From assembly GCA_041662295.1 (NCBI GenBank), contig JBAZSR010000064.1:1-17462 (forward strand): a stretch of 17,462 nucleotides of DNA. The letters are read 5' to 3'. The notes beneath the pieces were generated by a model, which ran no database searches, was not told where the DNA came from, and was given only the letters and a program-made list of their open reading frames with translations. The position numbers and the translations under genes are program-made. This document shows positions 7,596-14,727 of this stretch, piece by piece (within the stretch, counting starts at the first letter, position 1; every line of letters starts with the position of its first letter). This DNA is from JACQWX01 sp041662295 (GTDB taxonomy: Bacteria > Elusimicrobiota > Elusimicrobia > UBA1565 > UBA9628).

Positions 7596-8675
7596 TCAGA
7601 GGGCGCTGTGCGGCCCGAGGACGGATCCTCCCGCCACGGCGCCTCCGGCCGCGACCGTCGTGCTGGCGCCGAGGCGGCAGCGCTCTCCGACGACGCAGCG
7701 CTTGAGGGACGCTCCCTCCCCGACCCGGACTCCCTCGAGGACCACGCAGTCCTCGAGCACCGCGCCCCTGCCGAGGGAGCAGCCTGGCCCGACGCTGACG
7801 CGGCCCAAGAAGCGGACGAAGTCGCCAACGACCGTCTTGTCCCCAAGGACCGCGGTCCCGCCGTCCTCGGGCCAGGTGATGTCCCGGCCGAGGCGCACGC
7901 CCCGGCCCAGGACCTTCACGGGGCGGCGCCGGGGGAGGGCGGCCCCGCGGCCTGGAGACGCAAGGCCGGGGACCCCGCCGAGGAGGTCGAGGTGGGCCTG
8001 GAGGTACTTCTCGACCGTGCCGATGTCCATCCAGTAGCCCGGGGAGACCCAGCCGAAGAGCCTGCGGCGCAGCTCGAGCAGGCGGGGGAAGAGGCCTCTC
8101 TCCAAGGAGTGGACGGCGCCCTCGGGGATGAGGTCGAGGACCCCTGGCTCGAAGACGTAGGCGCCGGCGTTGATCGTGTTCGTCTTGATCTCGTCCCAGG
8201 AGGGCTTCTCAAGGAAGCTCCGGACGCGGCCGTCCTCCGCGGTCTCGACGAGCCCGTAGAGCGTGGGGTCCTTGACCCGCGTGAGCGCGATCGAAGCCTC
8301 GGCCCGGCGGCGGCGGTGCGACTCGAGAAAGGCCGTCAGGTCGATGCCCGAGAGGATGTCGCCGTTGAAGACGAGGAAGGGGCCCTTCACGAGCCGGCCG
8401 CAGTTGCGGACCGCGCCGCCCGTGCCCAGGGGCCGGGTCTCGTGGACGTAGCGCAGACGCATCCCCAGCCGCCTGCCGTCCCCGAAGACCTTCCGGAACT
8501 GCCCAGGCAGGTAGGAGGTGCACAGGACGGCGTCCTTGATCCCGTGGGCCCGGAGCGCGTCGAACTGGTATTCCAGGAAAGGCCGGTTGACCAAGGGGAG
8601 CAGGGGCTTGGGTCTGCTGCAGGTGAAGGGCCGCAGACGCGTGCCCTGGCCGCCGATGAGGATGAGCGCCAACAT
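7596..8675 (-). CDS. Mannose-1-phosphate guanylyltransferase-like nucleotidyltransferase with beta-helix domain
   Basis: 359 aa. The N-terminal Rossmann-like nucleotidyltransferase domain (1-235) starts with the signature G-G-Q-G-T-R-L-R-P (8-16) and P-K-P-L-L-P (22-27), followed by F-N-G-D-I-L (103-108, metal-binding Asp106), L-E-K-P (155-158) and N-A-G-A-Y-V-F-E-P (169-177). Residues 254-355 form a left-handed beta-helix of hexapeptide repeats (for example V-L-E-D-C-V-V-L-E-G-V-R-V-G). This architecture is that of GMPP-type mannose-1-phosphate guanylyltransferases and related pyrophosphorylases. Substrate is inferred from the neighbouring isomerase and mutase: it should make GDP-mannose from GTP and mannose-1-phosphate. 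It is the first gene of the leftward mannose operon, about 40 nt from the divergent glycosyltransferase gene. Glucose-1-phosphate uridylyl- or thymidylyltransferase remains possible. Confidence 0.88.
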   Translation of the reverse strand: MLALILIGGQGTRLRPFTCSRPKPLLPLVNRPFLEYQFDALRAHGIKDAVLCTSYLPGQFRKVFGDGRRLGMRLRYVHETRPLGTGGAVRNCGRLVKGPFLVFNGDILSGIDLTAFLESHRRRRAEASIALTRVKDPTLYGLVETAEDGRVRSFLEKPSWDEIKTNTINAGAYVFEPGVLDLIPEGAVHSLERGLFPRLLELRRRLFGWVSPGYWMDIGTVEKYLQAHLDLLGGVPGLASPGRGAALPRRRPVKVLGRGVRLGRDITWPEDGGTAVLGDKTVVGDFVRFLGRVSVGPGCSLGRGAVLEDCVVLEGVRVGEGASLKRCVVGERCRLGASTTVAAGGAVAGGSVLGPHSAL

Positions 8676-8716
8676 GGCCCGAGATTCTACAAAAATTAAT
8701 ATACTTGTGCCCTAAG
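8676..8716. promoter_or_regulatory. Short divergent promoter region between the two mannose operons
   Basis: Only 41 nt separate the two divergent start codons, and it is an AT-rich island in GC-rich DNA. Rightward, AAAAATTAATATACT (8691-8705) gives a TATACT -10 candidate at 8700-8705, only 11 nt before the ATG, implying a very short leader. Leftward, TAGAAT (8689-8684) lies 8 nt before the other ATG. No convincing -35 hexamers or ribosome-binding sites are seen, so leaderless or near-leaderless transcripts are possible. Confidence 0.4.
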
Positions 8717-10897
8717 ATGATGGAAGATCCCGGCGTAGAACAGGATATCCGTCCGAGCGGGGCTGCGATGGTCGTGGGACTCCTGGGCTTGGCCGTGTTC
8801 CTGGCCGTGCAGGCCCTGGCCCTGAGGTCGTTCGCGGGGAGGGAGTCCCGGCCTCCTGCCTGGGACCAATCGGTCCATCTCGAGATCGCCCTCGACTACC
8901 GCGCGGCCTGGAAGGCCGGGGAGTTGGGGAAGATCTGGACTCTGGCGCCCAAGCCCGGCATGCCTCCCTTCCCGCCCCTCTACCACCTCGGGATGATGAC
9001 CCTGACCGACCCCGCGAATCCGGTCGCCACCTCCTTGCGCGTCAACTGGGTGTACCTCGCGCTCTTGAGCCTGGCGATCTTCATGATCGCTTTTCATTTC
9101 CGGCCCGACACCACGGCCCTAGCTGCGGTCATCGTTTTCTGCTGTTCGCCCATCGTGCAGCGCCTCTACCACACCCAGCTCGTCGACCTGGCGGTGACGG
9201 CCTGCGTCGCCCTGGCGTATTGGGCCCTGATCGCGTCCCAGGGGTTCCGTCTCTGGCGCGGTTCGATCGTCTTCGGCGTGCTCTTCGCCGTCGGCATGAT
9301 GCACAAGTGGAGTTTCTTCACTTATATGGTGCCGGCGGCCGTCATGGGCCTTGCGGCCCTCTTCGACGGGAGATGCCGGGCCAAGGCCCTGGTTGCCGCG
9401 GCCATCGGCCTGGGCCTCACCCTGCCTTGGTACGTCATCCACTTCCCCATCCTCCTGCCCCGGCTCTTCGAGGCCTCGGCGGACTACGGGGTGCCGGTCT
9501 GGAAGGGTGCGGCCTTCTTCCAGTATTTCATGGAGTCCGTCAATGCCTTGGGCGTGCCCTTCTTCATCATGGGCTGGCTCGGGGTCATGATCCCGGACTG
9601 CCAGCGCGGCAAGTCCCGGTGGTGGGTCCTTCCCGCGTGGCTGATGCTCTCCTACGTCATCTGGGCCATCGTGCCCAACCGGCAGATGCGCTTCCTCCTG
9701 CCCGGCCTCGTGCCCCTGGGCGCGGGCCTGGGCATCGCCTCCTGGCCCAAGCCCGTGACCTGGGTCCTGGCCGGGATGCAGGTCCTGCTGGCCCTCAACT
9801 TCTCCACCGGGATCCTGGCCCCGGTGACGCTCCGGCTCCCGCTCGAGAGGTTCATCCCCTTCCCGCCGATCGAGCTCGTGCCCAGCGCCCCGCCGGCCGA
9901 CGAGAACTGGAAGATCTCCGAGATCCTCAAGGACGCGGCCGCGCGGCGGGACAAGACCATGCCCGCGGCCAACCTCACCCTGGTGTCCAACGACACCTAC
10001 TTCAACGGCCCGAACTTCAACTGGGCGGTCAAGCGCGAGGGCCTGGCGTCGTCCCTCCGCATCCGGGGCGTCAACAAGAGGCTCTGCGAGTTCTCGGAGT
10101 TCATCCTCCTCAAGAAGGGCAGTCTCGGTCCCGAGAAGGTCATCCAAGGCCTGCCCAAGGCCGCGGAGATCGTCCAGGACAAGAACGGGTGGGTCGCTTT
10201 CTCCTACGACCAGGTGGGGAGCTGGCCCCTGCCGGACCAGACCGAGGCCGTCCTCTATCAGCAGAAGAAGCTCAAGGCGCCCATCTTCTGGAAGGGCAAG
10301 ACGGACTTCGATTTCTTCACCTCGACCGGCCTGTCCGCGACCGGGATGAAGCTCAGCATCGGGCCCTGGGATTCCGCGGACGGCTCCTGCGAGAGGGTGG
10401 AGCTCACGGCCAAGACCGTCTCCATCCGGGATCTGGACGTGACCGGGCTCAGCGCCGTGCTCGAGGGCGTGGCCTTCGTGCCCCTGATGACCGACCTGCC
10501 CACGACCCAGTCCGCCTGGGACGACGTGCGCTTCCTCAAGATGCGACGGCTCAAGCTCCGGACCGTGGCCGTGAGCGCCGAGGAGCTCAAGGGCTTCCTC
10601 GAGAAGAGGGTCAAGGGCATCGTCGTCAAGAACCTGACCCTCGACAAGGACGTGGAGCTCGACGCCACGCTCAACGGCATCGCGGTCTCCCTGAGGGCTT
10701 CGGCCGCGCTCCGGGACGGGCCGCGGCGGCTCGTGGTCAAGATCGAGAGGTTCAGCCTGGGCGTGACCCCGGTGCCGGTCTGGATGCTCGGAAGGCTCGG
10801 CGAGACCACGGTCTCCCTGGAGCCCAACCCGGAGACGCCCTTCTTCATCGACCTGCCCGGATTGACCATCAAGGACGGCAGGATCAGCGTCCCCTGA
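8717..10897 (+). CDS. GT-C (GT39/ArnT-like) membrane glycosyltransferase with C-terminal LmeA/DUF2993-like domain
   Basis: 726 aa from the ATG at 8717; ATG at 8720 or 8768 (the latter with a GAGCGGGG upstream) are alternatives. The first 370 residues are a polytopic membrane domain with roughly nine or ten hydrophobic helices. The first large loop holds W-D-Q-S-V-H (49-54), where GT-C enzymes carry their catalytic acidic residue, and N-R-Q-M-R-F-L-L-P (321-329) resembles the family's R-Y-L-L-P element. Known relatives transfer sugars from polyprenyl phosphates on the outer face of the membrane. Residues 380-525 look like the soluble domain of such enzymes. Residues about 540-726, with S-A-E-E-L-K-G-F-L (620-628), P-V-P-V-W-M-L-G-R-L and a terminal L-P-G-L-T-I-K-D-G, resemble the LmeA/DUF2993 lipid-binding family. 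The stop overlaps the next start (TGATG). Donor is inferred to be polyprenyl-P-mannose; acceptor unknown. Confidence 0.8.
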   Translation: MMEDPGVEQDIRPSGAAMVVGLLGLAVFLAVQALALRSFAGRESRPPAWDQSVHLEIALDYRAAWKAGELGKIWTLAPKPGMPPFPPLYHLGMMTLTDPANPVATSLRVNWVYLALLSLAIFMIAFHFRPDTTALAAVIVFCCSPIVQRLYHTQLVDLAVTACVALAYWALIASQGFRLWRGSIVFGVLFAVGMMHKWSFFTYMVPAAVMGLAALFDGRCRAKALVAAAIGLGLTLPWYVIHFPILLPRLFEASADYGVPVWKGAAFFQYFMESVNALGVPFFIMGWLGVMIPDCQRGKSRWWVLPAWLMLSYVIWAIVPNRQMRFLLPGLVPLGAGLGIASWPKPVTWVLAGMQVLLALNFSTGILAPVTLRLPLERFIPFPPIELVPSAPPADENWKISEILKDAAARRDKTMPAANLTLVSNDTYFNGPNFNWAVKREGLASSLRIRGVNKRLCEFSEFILLKKGSLGPEKVIQGLPKAAEIVQDKNGWVAFSYDQVGSWPLPDQTEAVLYQQKKLKAPIFWKGKTDFDFFTSTGLSATGMKLSIGPWDSADGSCERVELTAKTVSIRDLDVTGLSAVLEGVAFVPLMTDLPTTQSAWDDVRFLKMRRLKLRTVAVSAEELKGFLEKRVKGIVVKNLTLDKDVELDATLNGIAVSLRASAALRDGPRRLVVKIERFSLGVTPVPVWMLGRLGETTVSLEPNPETPFFIDLPGLTIKDGRISVP

Positions 10898-11997
10898 TGT
10901 CCGCCCGGCGGGAGGTCCGGCGGATCCTGATCGTCAAGGCCGCGGCCCTGGGCGACGTCCTGCGCACGACCTCCCTCCTGCGGCCGCTGGCGCGGCGCCA
11001 CCCCGGGGCCTGGATCGCCTGGCTCACCTCGAAGGCGGCCCTGCCCCTGCTCCAGACCAACCCGTGGCTCTCCGCGTATGCCGCGCTGGGGGCCGCGCCC
11101 CTGCCGGGGCCCGGCTATGACCTGGTGCTGAGCCTCGAAGAGGATGCCGGGGCGGCCCGGCTGGCCGAGGAGTCCTGCCGCGGCGAGTTCGTCGGCGTCG
11201 TATCCCGCGGCGGGAGGCTCTCCTACACCCCGTCGAGCGCTCCCTATTACGACCTGAGCCTGCTTCACCGGGGCGTTGACGGTGGTCATGCGGAGGCCGA
11301 CCGGCTCAAGGCCGCCAACCGGCTGACCTACGCCGAGCTCTGGCTCAAGGTCCTCGGCCTGCCCGTGCCCCGGGACCGGGACGCGCTCCGGCCCGTCCTC
11401 GTCCTCGCCGAAGAGGACCGCGGCCCGGCCAGGGCGTTCGCGGCGGAGCACGGCCTCGCGGGAGGGCCCGCGTCCCCTGCCGGTCCGATCGGGCTCAACC
11501 CCGGGGCAGGAGGCCGCTGGCCGGCCAAACAGCTTTCGGTGGAGAGCGCGGCCCGCCTGGCCCGCGCCCTGGGGCGGCGCTTCAAGCGCCCGATCCTCCT
11601 CTTCGGAGGCCGGGACGAGGCCGCCCGCAACCGCCGCATCGCGGCCGCCTGCCGCCCCGGCCTGCGCAGCGGCCGCGGGACAGCGCCGGTCCTTGACGCC
11701 GGGACCGGGCACTCCCTGAGGTCCTTCGCCGGTCTCGTGGACCTGTGCGCCGCGCTCGTGACCACGGACACGCTCGCGCTCCACGTGGCCGCGGCCCTGG
11801 GCAAGCCGACGTTCGTCCTGGTGGGGCCCACCTCCGCCGCGGAGCTCGACGTCTTCGGCCGCGGGGAGGTCCTCGTCCCGCACGGCGGCTGCGCCTGCTT
11901 CTACCGGCCCAGGTGCCTCAGGGGCCGGTCCTGCCTGGACCGCTTCCCGGCCTCGAAGGTCTGCGACGCGGTGGGTGGATATCTGGAAACCGCATGA
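10897..11997 (+). CDS. GT9 family glycosyltransferase (ADP-heptose:LPS heptosyltransferase-like)
   Basis: 366 aa. The N-terminus R-I-L-I-V-K-A-A-A-L-G-D-V-L-R-T-T (9-25) is the GT9 signature, with the catalytic Asp at position 20. The second Rossmann domain has N-P-G-A-G-G-R-W-P-A-K, L-F-G-G-R-D-E and a T-T-D-T-L-A-L-H-V-A-A-A-L-G-K-P segment corresponding to the ADP-sugar site. Five cysteines crowd the C-terminus (C332, C334, C340, C346, C356), a pattern frequent in this family. Known members add heptose to the LPS inner core at the cytoplasmic membrane face. It overlaps the upstream gene by one base (TGATG) and the downstream one by four (ATGA), so all three are co-translated. Its sugar cannot be told from sequence; the operon suggests a surface glycan. 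Confidence 0.88.
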   Translation: MSARREVRRILIVKAAALGDVLRTTSLLRPLARRHPGAWIAWLTSKAALPLLQTNPWLSAYAALGAAPLPGPGYDLVLSLEEDAGAARLAEESCRGEFVGVVSRGGRLSYTPSSAPYYDLSLLHRGVDGGHAEADRLKAANRLTYAELWLKVLGLPVPRDRDALRPVLVLAEEDRGPARAFAAEHGLAGGPASPAGPIGLNPGAGGRWPAKQLSVESAARLARALGRRFKRPILLFGGRDEAARNRRIAAACRPGLRSGRGTAPVLDAGTGHSLRSFAGLVDLCAALVTTDTLALHVAAALGKPTFVLVGPTSAAELDVFGRGEVLVPHGGCACFYRPRCLRGRSCLDRFPASKVCDAVGGYLETA

Positions 11998-12737
11998 CCC
12001 GACGCAAGGTCATCGTGGTCCTGCCCACCTTCAACGAGGCGGAGAACATCGAGCCTCTCATCGACGCGCTCTACGGCCTGCGGGTCCGGGGCCTCGAGGC
12101 CCTCGTGGTGGACGACTCGAGCCCCGACGGCACCTCGGACATCGTGGAGAGGATCATCGGCGAGGGCCGGCACCCGGGCCTGCGGCTCCTGACGCGCGCT
12201 GGTCTTCCGGGCCGGGGCTGGGCGGGACGGGAGGGCTTCATGGAGGCCCTCATGCTCGGCGCGGACTTCGTCGTGGAGATGGACGCGGATTTCTCGCACC
12301 AGCCCAGGCACGTGCCCGAGCTCCTCGCGGCCATGAAGGACTGCGACGCGGCCGTGGGCTCCAGGTTCGTCCCCGGCGGCGCGGACCAGGACCGAGGGCT
12401 TCTGCGCCGCCTCATCACGCGGGCAGCCACCGCCTTCGCCCGGCGCGCGCTCGGCCTGAAGGTCCTGGACTGCAACTCGGGCTTCCGCTGCTTCAGCCGC
12501 TTGGCCCTCGAGACGATCGAGCCCGAGACCCTCAAGTCCCGCGGCCCCTCCATCGTCCACGAGGTCCTCGTGCGACTGCTCGACGCGGGTCTCGCGGTCA
12601 AGGAAGTGCCCATCGAGTTCGTGGACCGCCGGAAGGGGGACTCCAAGCTGGACTTCGGCCGCCTGCTCGCGGGCTACTGGTGGGTCCTCAAGGCGCGGTT
12701 CTCCCGCAGGCCGAGGCCGTCCTCCCTCGGGCGCTGA
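11994..12737 (+). CDS. Polyprenol-phosphate mannose synthase (Dpm1-type GT2)
   Basis: 247 aa, the size of the single-domain, membrane-anchor-free Dpm1 type. GT2 hallmarks in order: V-V-L-P-T-F-N-E-A-E-N-I (8-19), V-V-D-D-S-S-P-D-G-T (38-47), the metal-binding M-D-A-D-F-S-H-Q-P (96-104), G-S-R-F-V-P-G-G (122-129), N-S-G-F-R-C-F (161-167) and the Dpm1-specific E-V-P-I-E-F-V-D-R-R-K-G-D-S-K-L (204-219). Enzymes of this group transfer mannose from GDP-mannose to a polyprenyl phosphate on the cytoplasmic side. The ATG overlaps the GT9 stop (ATGA at 11994-11997). It is the natural link between the leftward GDP-mannose genes and the GT-C enzyme at 8717. A glucose- or GlcNAc-specific relative is possible but the context favours mannose. 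No C-terminal membrane helices are present. Confidence 0.92.
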   Translation: MTRRKVIVVLPTFNEAENIEPLIDALYGLRVRGLEALVVDDSSPDGTSDIVERIIGEGRHPGLRLLTRAGLPGRGWAGREGFMEALMLGADFVVEMDADFSHQPRHVPELLAAMKDCDAAVGSRFVPGGADQDRGLLRRLITRAATAFARRALGLKVLDCNSGFRCFSRLALETIEPETLKSRGPSIVHEVLVRLLDAGLAVKEVPIEFVDRRKGDSKLDFGRLLAGYWWVLKARFSRRPRPSSLGR

Positions 12738-12748
12738 GTCCCTCCAGG

Positions 12749-14179
12749 CTAGAAGGCCGCCTGCGTGCCGAACGGGTCCTTGAGCTCGATGCCGGGCGCG
12801 TGCATGAGCTTTCTTTCCCCGCGGTTGTTCAGATACTTGGCCAGCTCGAGGTCCACCTTGACCGGGACTCTCACTCCCGAGGCGGCCAGGGCTTGGCGCA
12901 GCAGGGACTCGGCCTTGCCCGCGTGTGCGACCGCGTCGCCGAGCACGCGCAGGGATTCTGCGGGGTTGTGGAAGCCCACGGAGTTCTCCGCGCCCACGAA
13001 GACCAGCCGGTAGAAGGCCTCCTCGTAGTGGGTCTTGGCCAGATCATGGAGGGACGGGTCGACCTTGGCCCGGACGGCATCGCGGTGGGCCAGCTCGAAG
13101 AGCTTGGCCACGGTCGCGGTCGCGTAGCCGGCCCGGTTGAGAAGGGACACGGTGCGGTCCTGAGTCGCGAACACGCGGTCGCGCAGCCACTCCTTGGTCT
13201 CGGGATGGCACTGGACGCAGCCCCGCATCTCGTTCTTGAGCGGGCTCATGACGCGGTGATCGGAGATCTTGTACTTCCCGCTCTTCTGGTAGGGCATGTG
13301 GCAGTCCGCACAGGTGACCCCGGCCTTCCAATGAGGGGAGTCGTTGGAGAACAGCTCGAACTCGGGATGCCGGATGAAGCCCAACTTGAAGCCCGTCACG
13401 GACTGGGTCCACTCCGGCGTCCGGCGCGCGTGCGCGATGACGGTCTCCACGGAGATCTTCCTGTCCTTGGCGCCCTTCCAGGGGAAGAACAGGCCTACGG
13501 ATTTGTTGTCGGCGTCCTTGGGGATGTTGTAGGTGACGTGGCATTGCGCGCATACGAGGCTCCGGAGCTCCTGGGGCTGGAGCCTGGAGGCATCCATGCC
13601 GATGTCGGCCAGGGCCGGTACGAGGGTGAACGTCTTGTTGATGCGCAGTCCGGCGGCCGTGGGCTCGTGGCAGTCCGAGCACGCCACGCCGAGGCTCCGG
13701 TGCTTCTCAGGGATCATGGCGTGGACCTCGTCGAAGGGCTTGCCGAAGTAGTCCTTCCCGAGCTTGGCGTGGAGCTGGTTGGCGTAGGGGGACTTGCAGG
13801 ACAGGCAGACCCCTCCGGCCTTCATCCGCGACTTGTCCACGTGCTGGACCTGCTCCTCGACCATCCAGGCGTGGCCGCGGGGCTCGTTGTACTCCACGCC
13901 GAAGCCCCAGCCGTTGAAGAGAAGGGCTAGATAGGGGTATTCGGAGAGCTTGTCGATGACCCTCCGGGAGTCGTAGCCGCGCTTGTAGCGGCTCATGCCC
14001 GCCGGGGCGGGCTCGCGCGTCGAGGCCCAGCTCAGGTAGTGCAGGGGCCAGGCCTTGCCCCACTCCGCCGGGTCGATCTCGCCTTCGCTCACCTTGACCG
14101 GGGTCACGGCCTCGGGGTTGCGGGAGCCGCAGCCCCAGAGCAGGATGCCGGCGCAGAAGATCAGGAATGCGTTCTTCAT
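12749..14179 (-). CDS. nrfA: Ammonia-forming cytochrome c nitrite reductase, pentaheme, calcium-site variant
   Basis: 476 aa; reduces nitrite (also NO and hydroxylamine) to ammonium with six electrons, outside the cytoplasmic membrane. The N-terminus is a lipoprotein-like signal ending L-L-W-G-C17. Five haem sites are visible: the catalytic C-L-S-C-K (125-129) with lysine in place of histidine, then C-S-D-C-H (167), C-A-Q-C-H (210), C-A-D-C-H (290) and C-V-Q-C-H (321). Catalytic Arg101 (R-G-H-A-W), Tyr217 and His271 (R-H-P-E-F) are in place. The usual calcium ligands are changed: Glu to Thr216, and the K-x-Q before the catalytic His to F-I-R, placing Arg270 there, as in the calcium-independent NrfA type known from Geobacter lovleyi. 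The gene starts 4 nt after nrfH with an AGGTGA ribosome-binding site. It ends 11 nt from the convergent dpm1-like gene. Confidence 0.95.
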   Translation of the reverse strand: MKNAFLIFCAGILLWGCGSRNPEAVTPVKVSEGEIDPAEWGKAWPLHYLSWASTREPAPAGMSRYKRGYDSRRVIDKLSEYPYLALLFNGWGFGVEYNEPRGHAWMVEEQVQHVDKSRMKAGGVCLSCKSPYANQLHAKLGKDYFGKPFDEVHAMIPEKHRSLGVACSDCHEPTAAGLRINKTFTLVPALADIGMDASRLQPQELRSLVCAQCHVTYNIPKDADNKSVGLFFPWKGAKDRKISVETVIAHARRTPEWTQSVTGFKLGFIRHPEFELFSNDSPHWKAGVTCADCHMPYQKSGKYKISDHRVMSPLKNEMRGCVQCHPETKEWLRDRVFATQDRTVSLLNRAGYATATVAKLFELAHRDAVRAKVDPSLHDLAKTHYEEAFYRLVFVGAENSVGFHNPAESLRVLGDAVAHAGKAESLLRQALAASGVRVPVKVDLELAKYLNNRGERKLMHAPGIELKDPFGTQAAF

Positions 14180-14183
14180 CTCA

Positions 14184-14711
14184 TCACCTCGTGATAGGGG
14201 CCGCGGCCCCCAAGTGCGTCACCCGTCGGTGGCAGTCCCAGCACTGGCGGGTCCGGTCCATCTTGGAGGTCATGTCCTCGTGGCAGCGGACGCAGTTGAC
14301 TCTGGCCACCTTGACCCCGTGTCCGGTCAGTTCGATGTTCTCGGACACGCCCATCACGGCGAAGAGGGACATGTCCTTGGTCCCGTCGATGCCCTTCCAG
14401 ACGAAGTGCTCGAACCAGCCGTCGTTGGGAAGGTGGCAGTCGATGCAGCGCTTCTGGCGGTGGGACCCCATCTTCTCCCAGGCCGCGTACTCAGGGGGGT
14501 GACACTTGCCGCAGAAGCCCGGGGACTCGGAGTATTCGAAGAGCCGGGGGGGGCCGAAGAGGAGGACGAGGAGCAGGACGAGGCCGAGGCCCGCGATGAC
14601 CGCAAGCGCCCGCAGATGGGCCAGGGCATACTCGAGAACCGTCAGGATCCGTTCGTTGATGGCGCTGTCTCCCGGGCAGGGAGCACCTCCCCGTCCCGGC
14701 GAATCTACCAA
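14184..14711 (-). CDS. nrfH: NrfH tetraheme quinol dehydrogenase subunit (NapC/NirT family)
   Basis: 175 aa from the TTG at 14711. One transmembrane helix (about 33-53) is followed by a periplasmic domain with four haem motifs: C-G-K-C-H (67-71), C-I-D-C-H (89-93), C-V-R-C-H (140-144) and C-W-D-C-H (157-161). NrfH takes electrons from menaquinol and passes them to NrfA, and the gene lies directly upstream of nrfA. Two oddities: the first haem motif is followed by P-P instead of the H-x-M arrangement that supplies the Met ligand in characterised NrfH, and no ATG lies before the membrane helix. TTG has only a weak ribosome-binding site; an ATC at 14660 is better placed behind GGGAGA, so the exact start is uncertain. 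Membership of the family is not in doubt. Confidence 0.9.
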   Translation of the reverse strand: MVDSPGRGGAPCPGDSAINERILTVLEYALAHLRALAVIAGLGLVLLLVLLFGPPRLFEYSESPGFCGKCHPPEYAAWEKMGSHRQKRCIDCHLPNDGWFEHFVWKGIDGTKDMSLFAVMGVSENIELTGHGVKVARVNCVRCHEDMTSKMDRTRQCWDCHRRVTHLGAAAPITR

Positions 14712-14727
14712 ATAGCGGTCCCGGAGG

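Noticed and set aside
12738..12748. Terminator between the convergent dpm1-like and nrfA genes
   Set aside because: Only 11 nt separate the stops and no hairpin or T-run is visible; transcripts may overlap, but nothing more can be supported.
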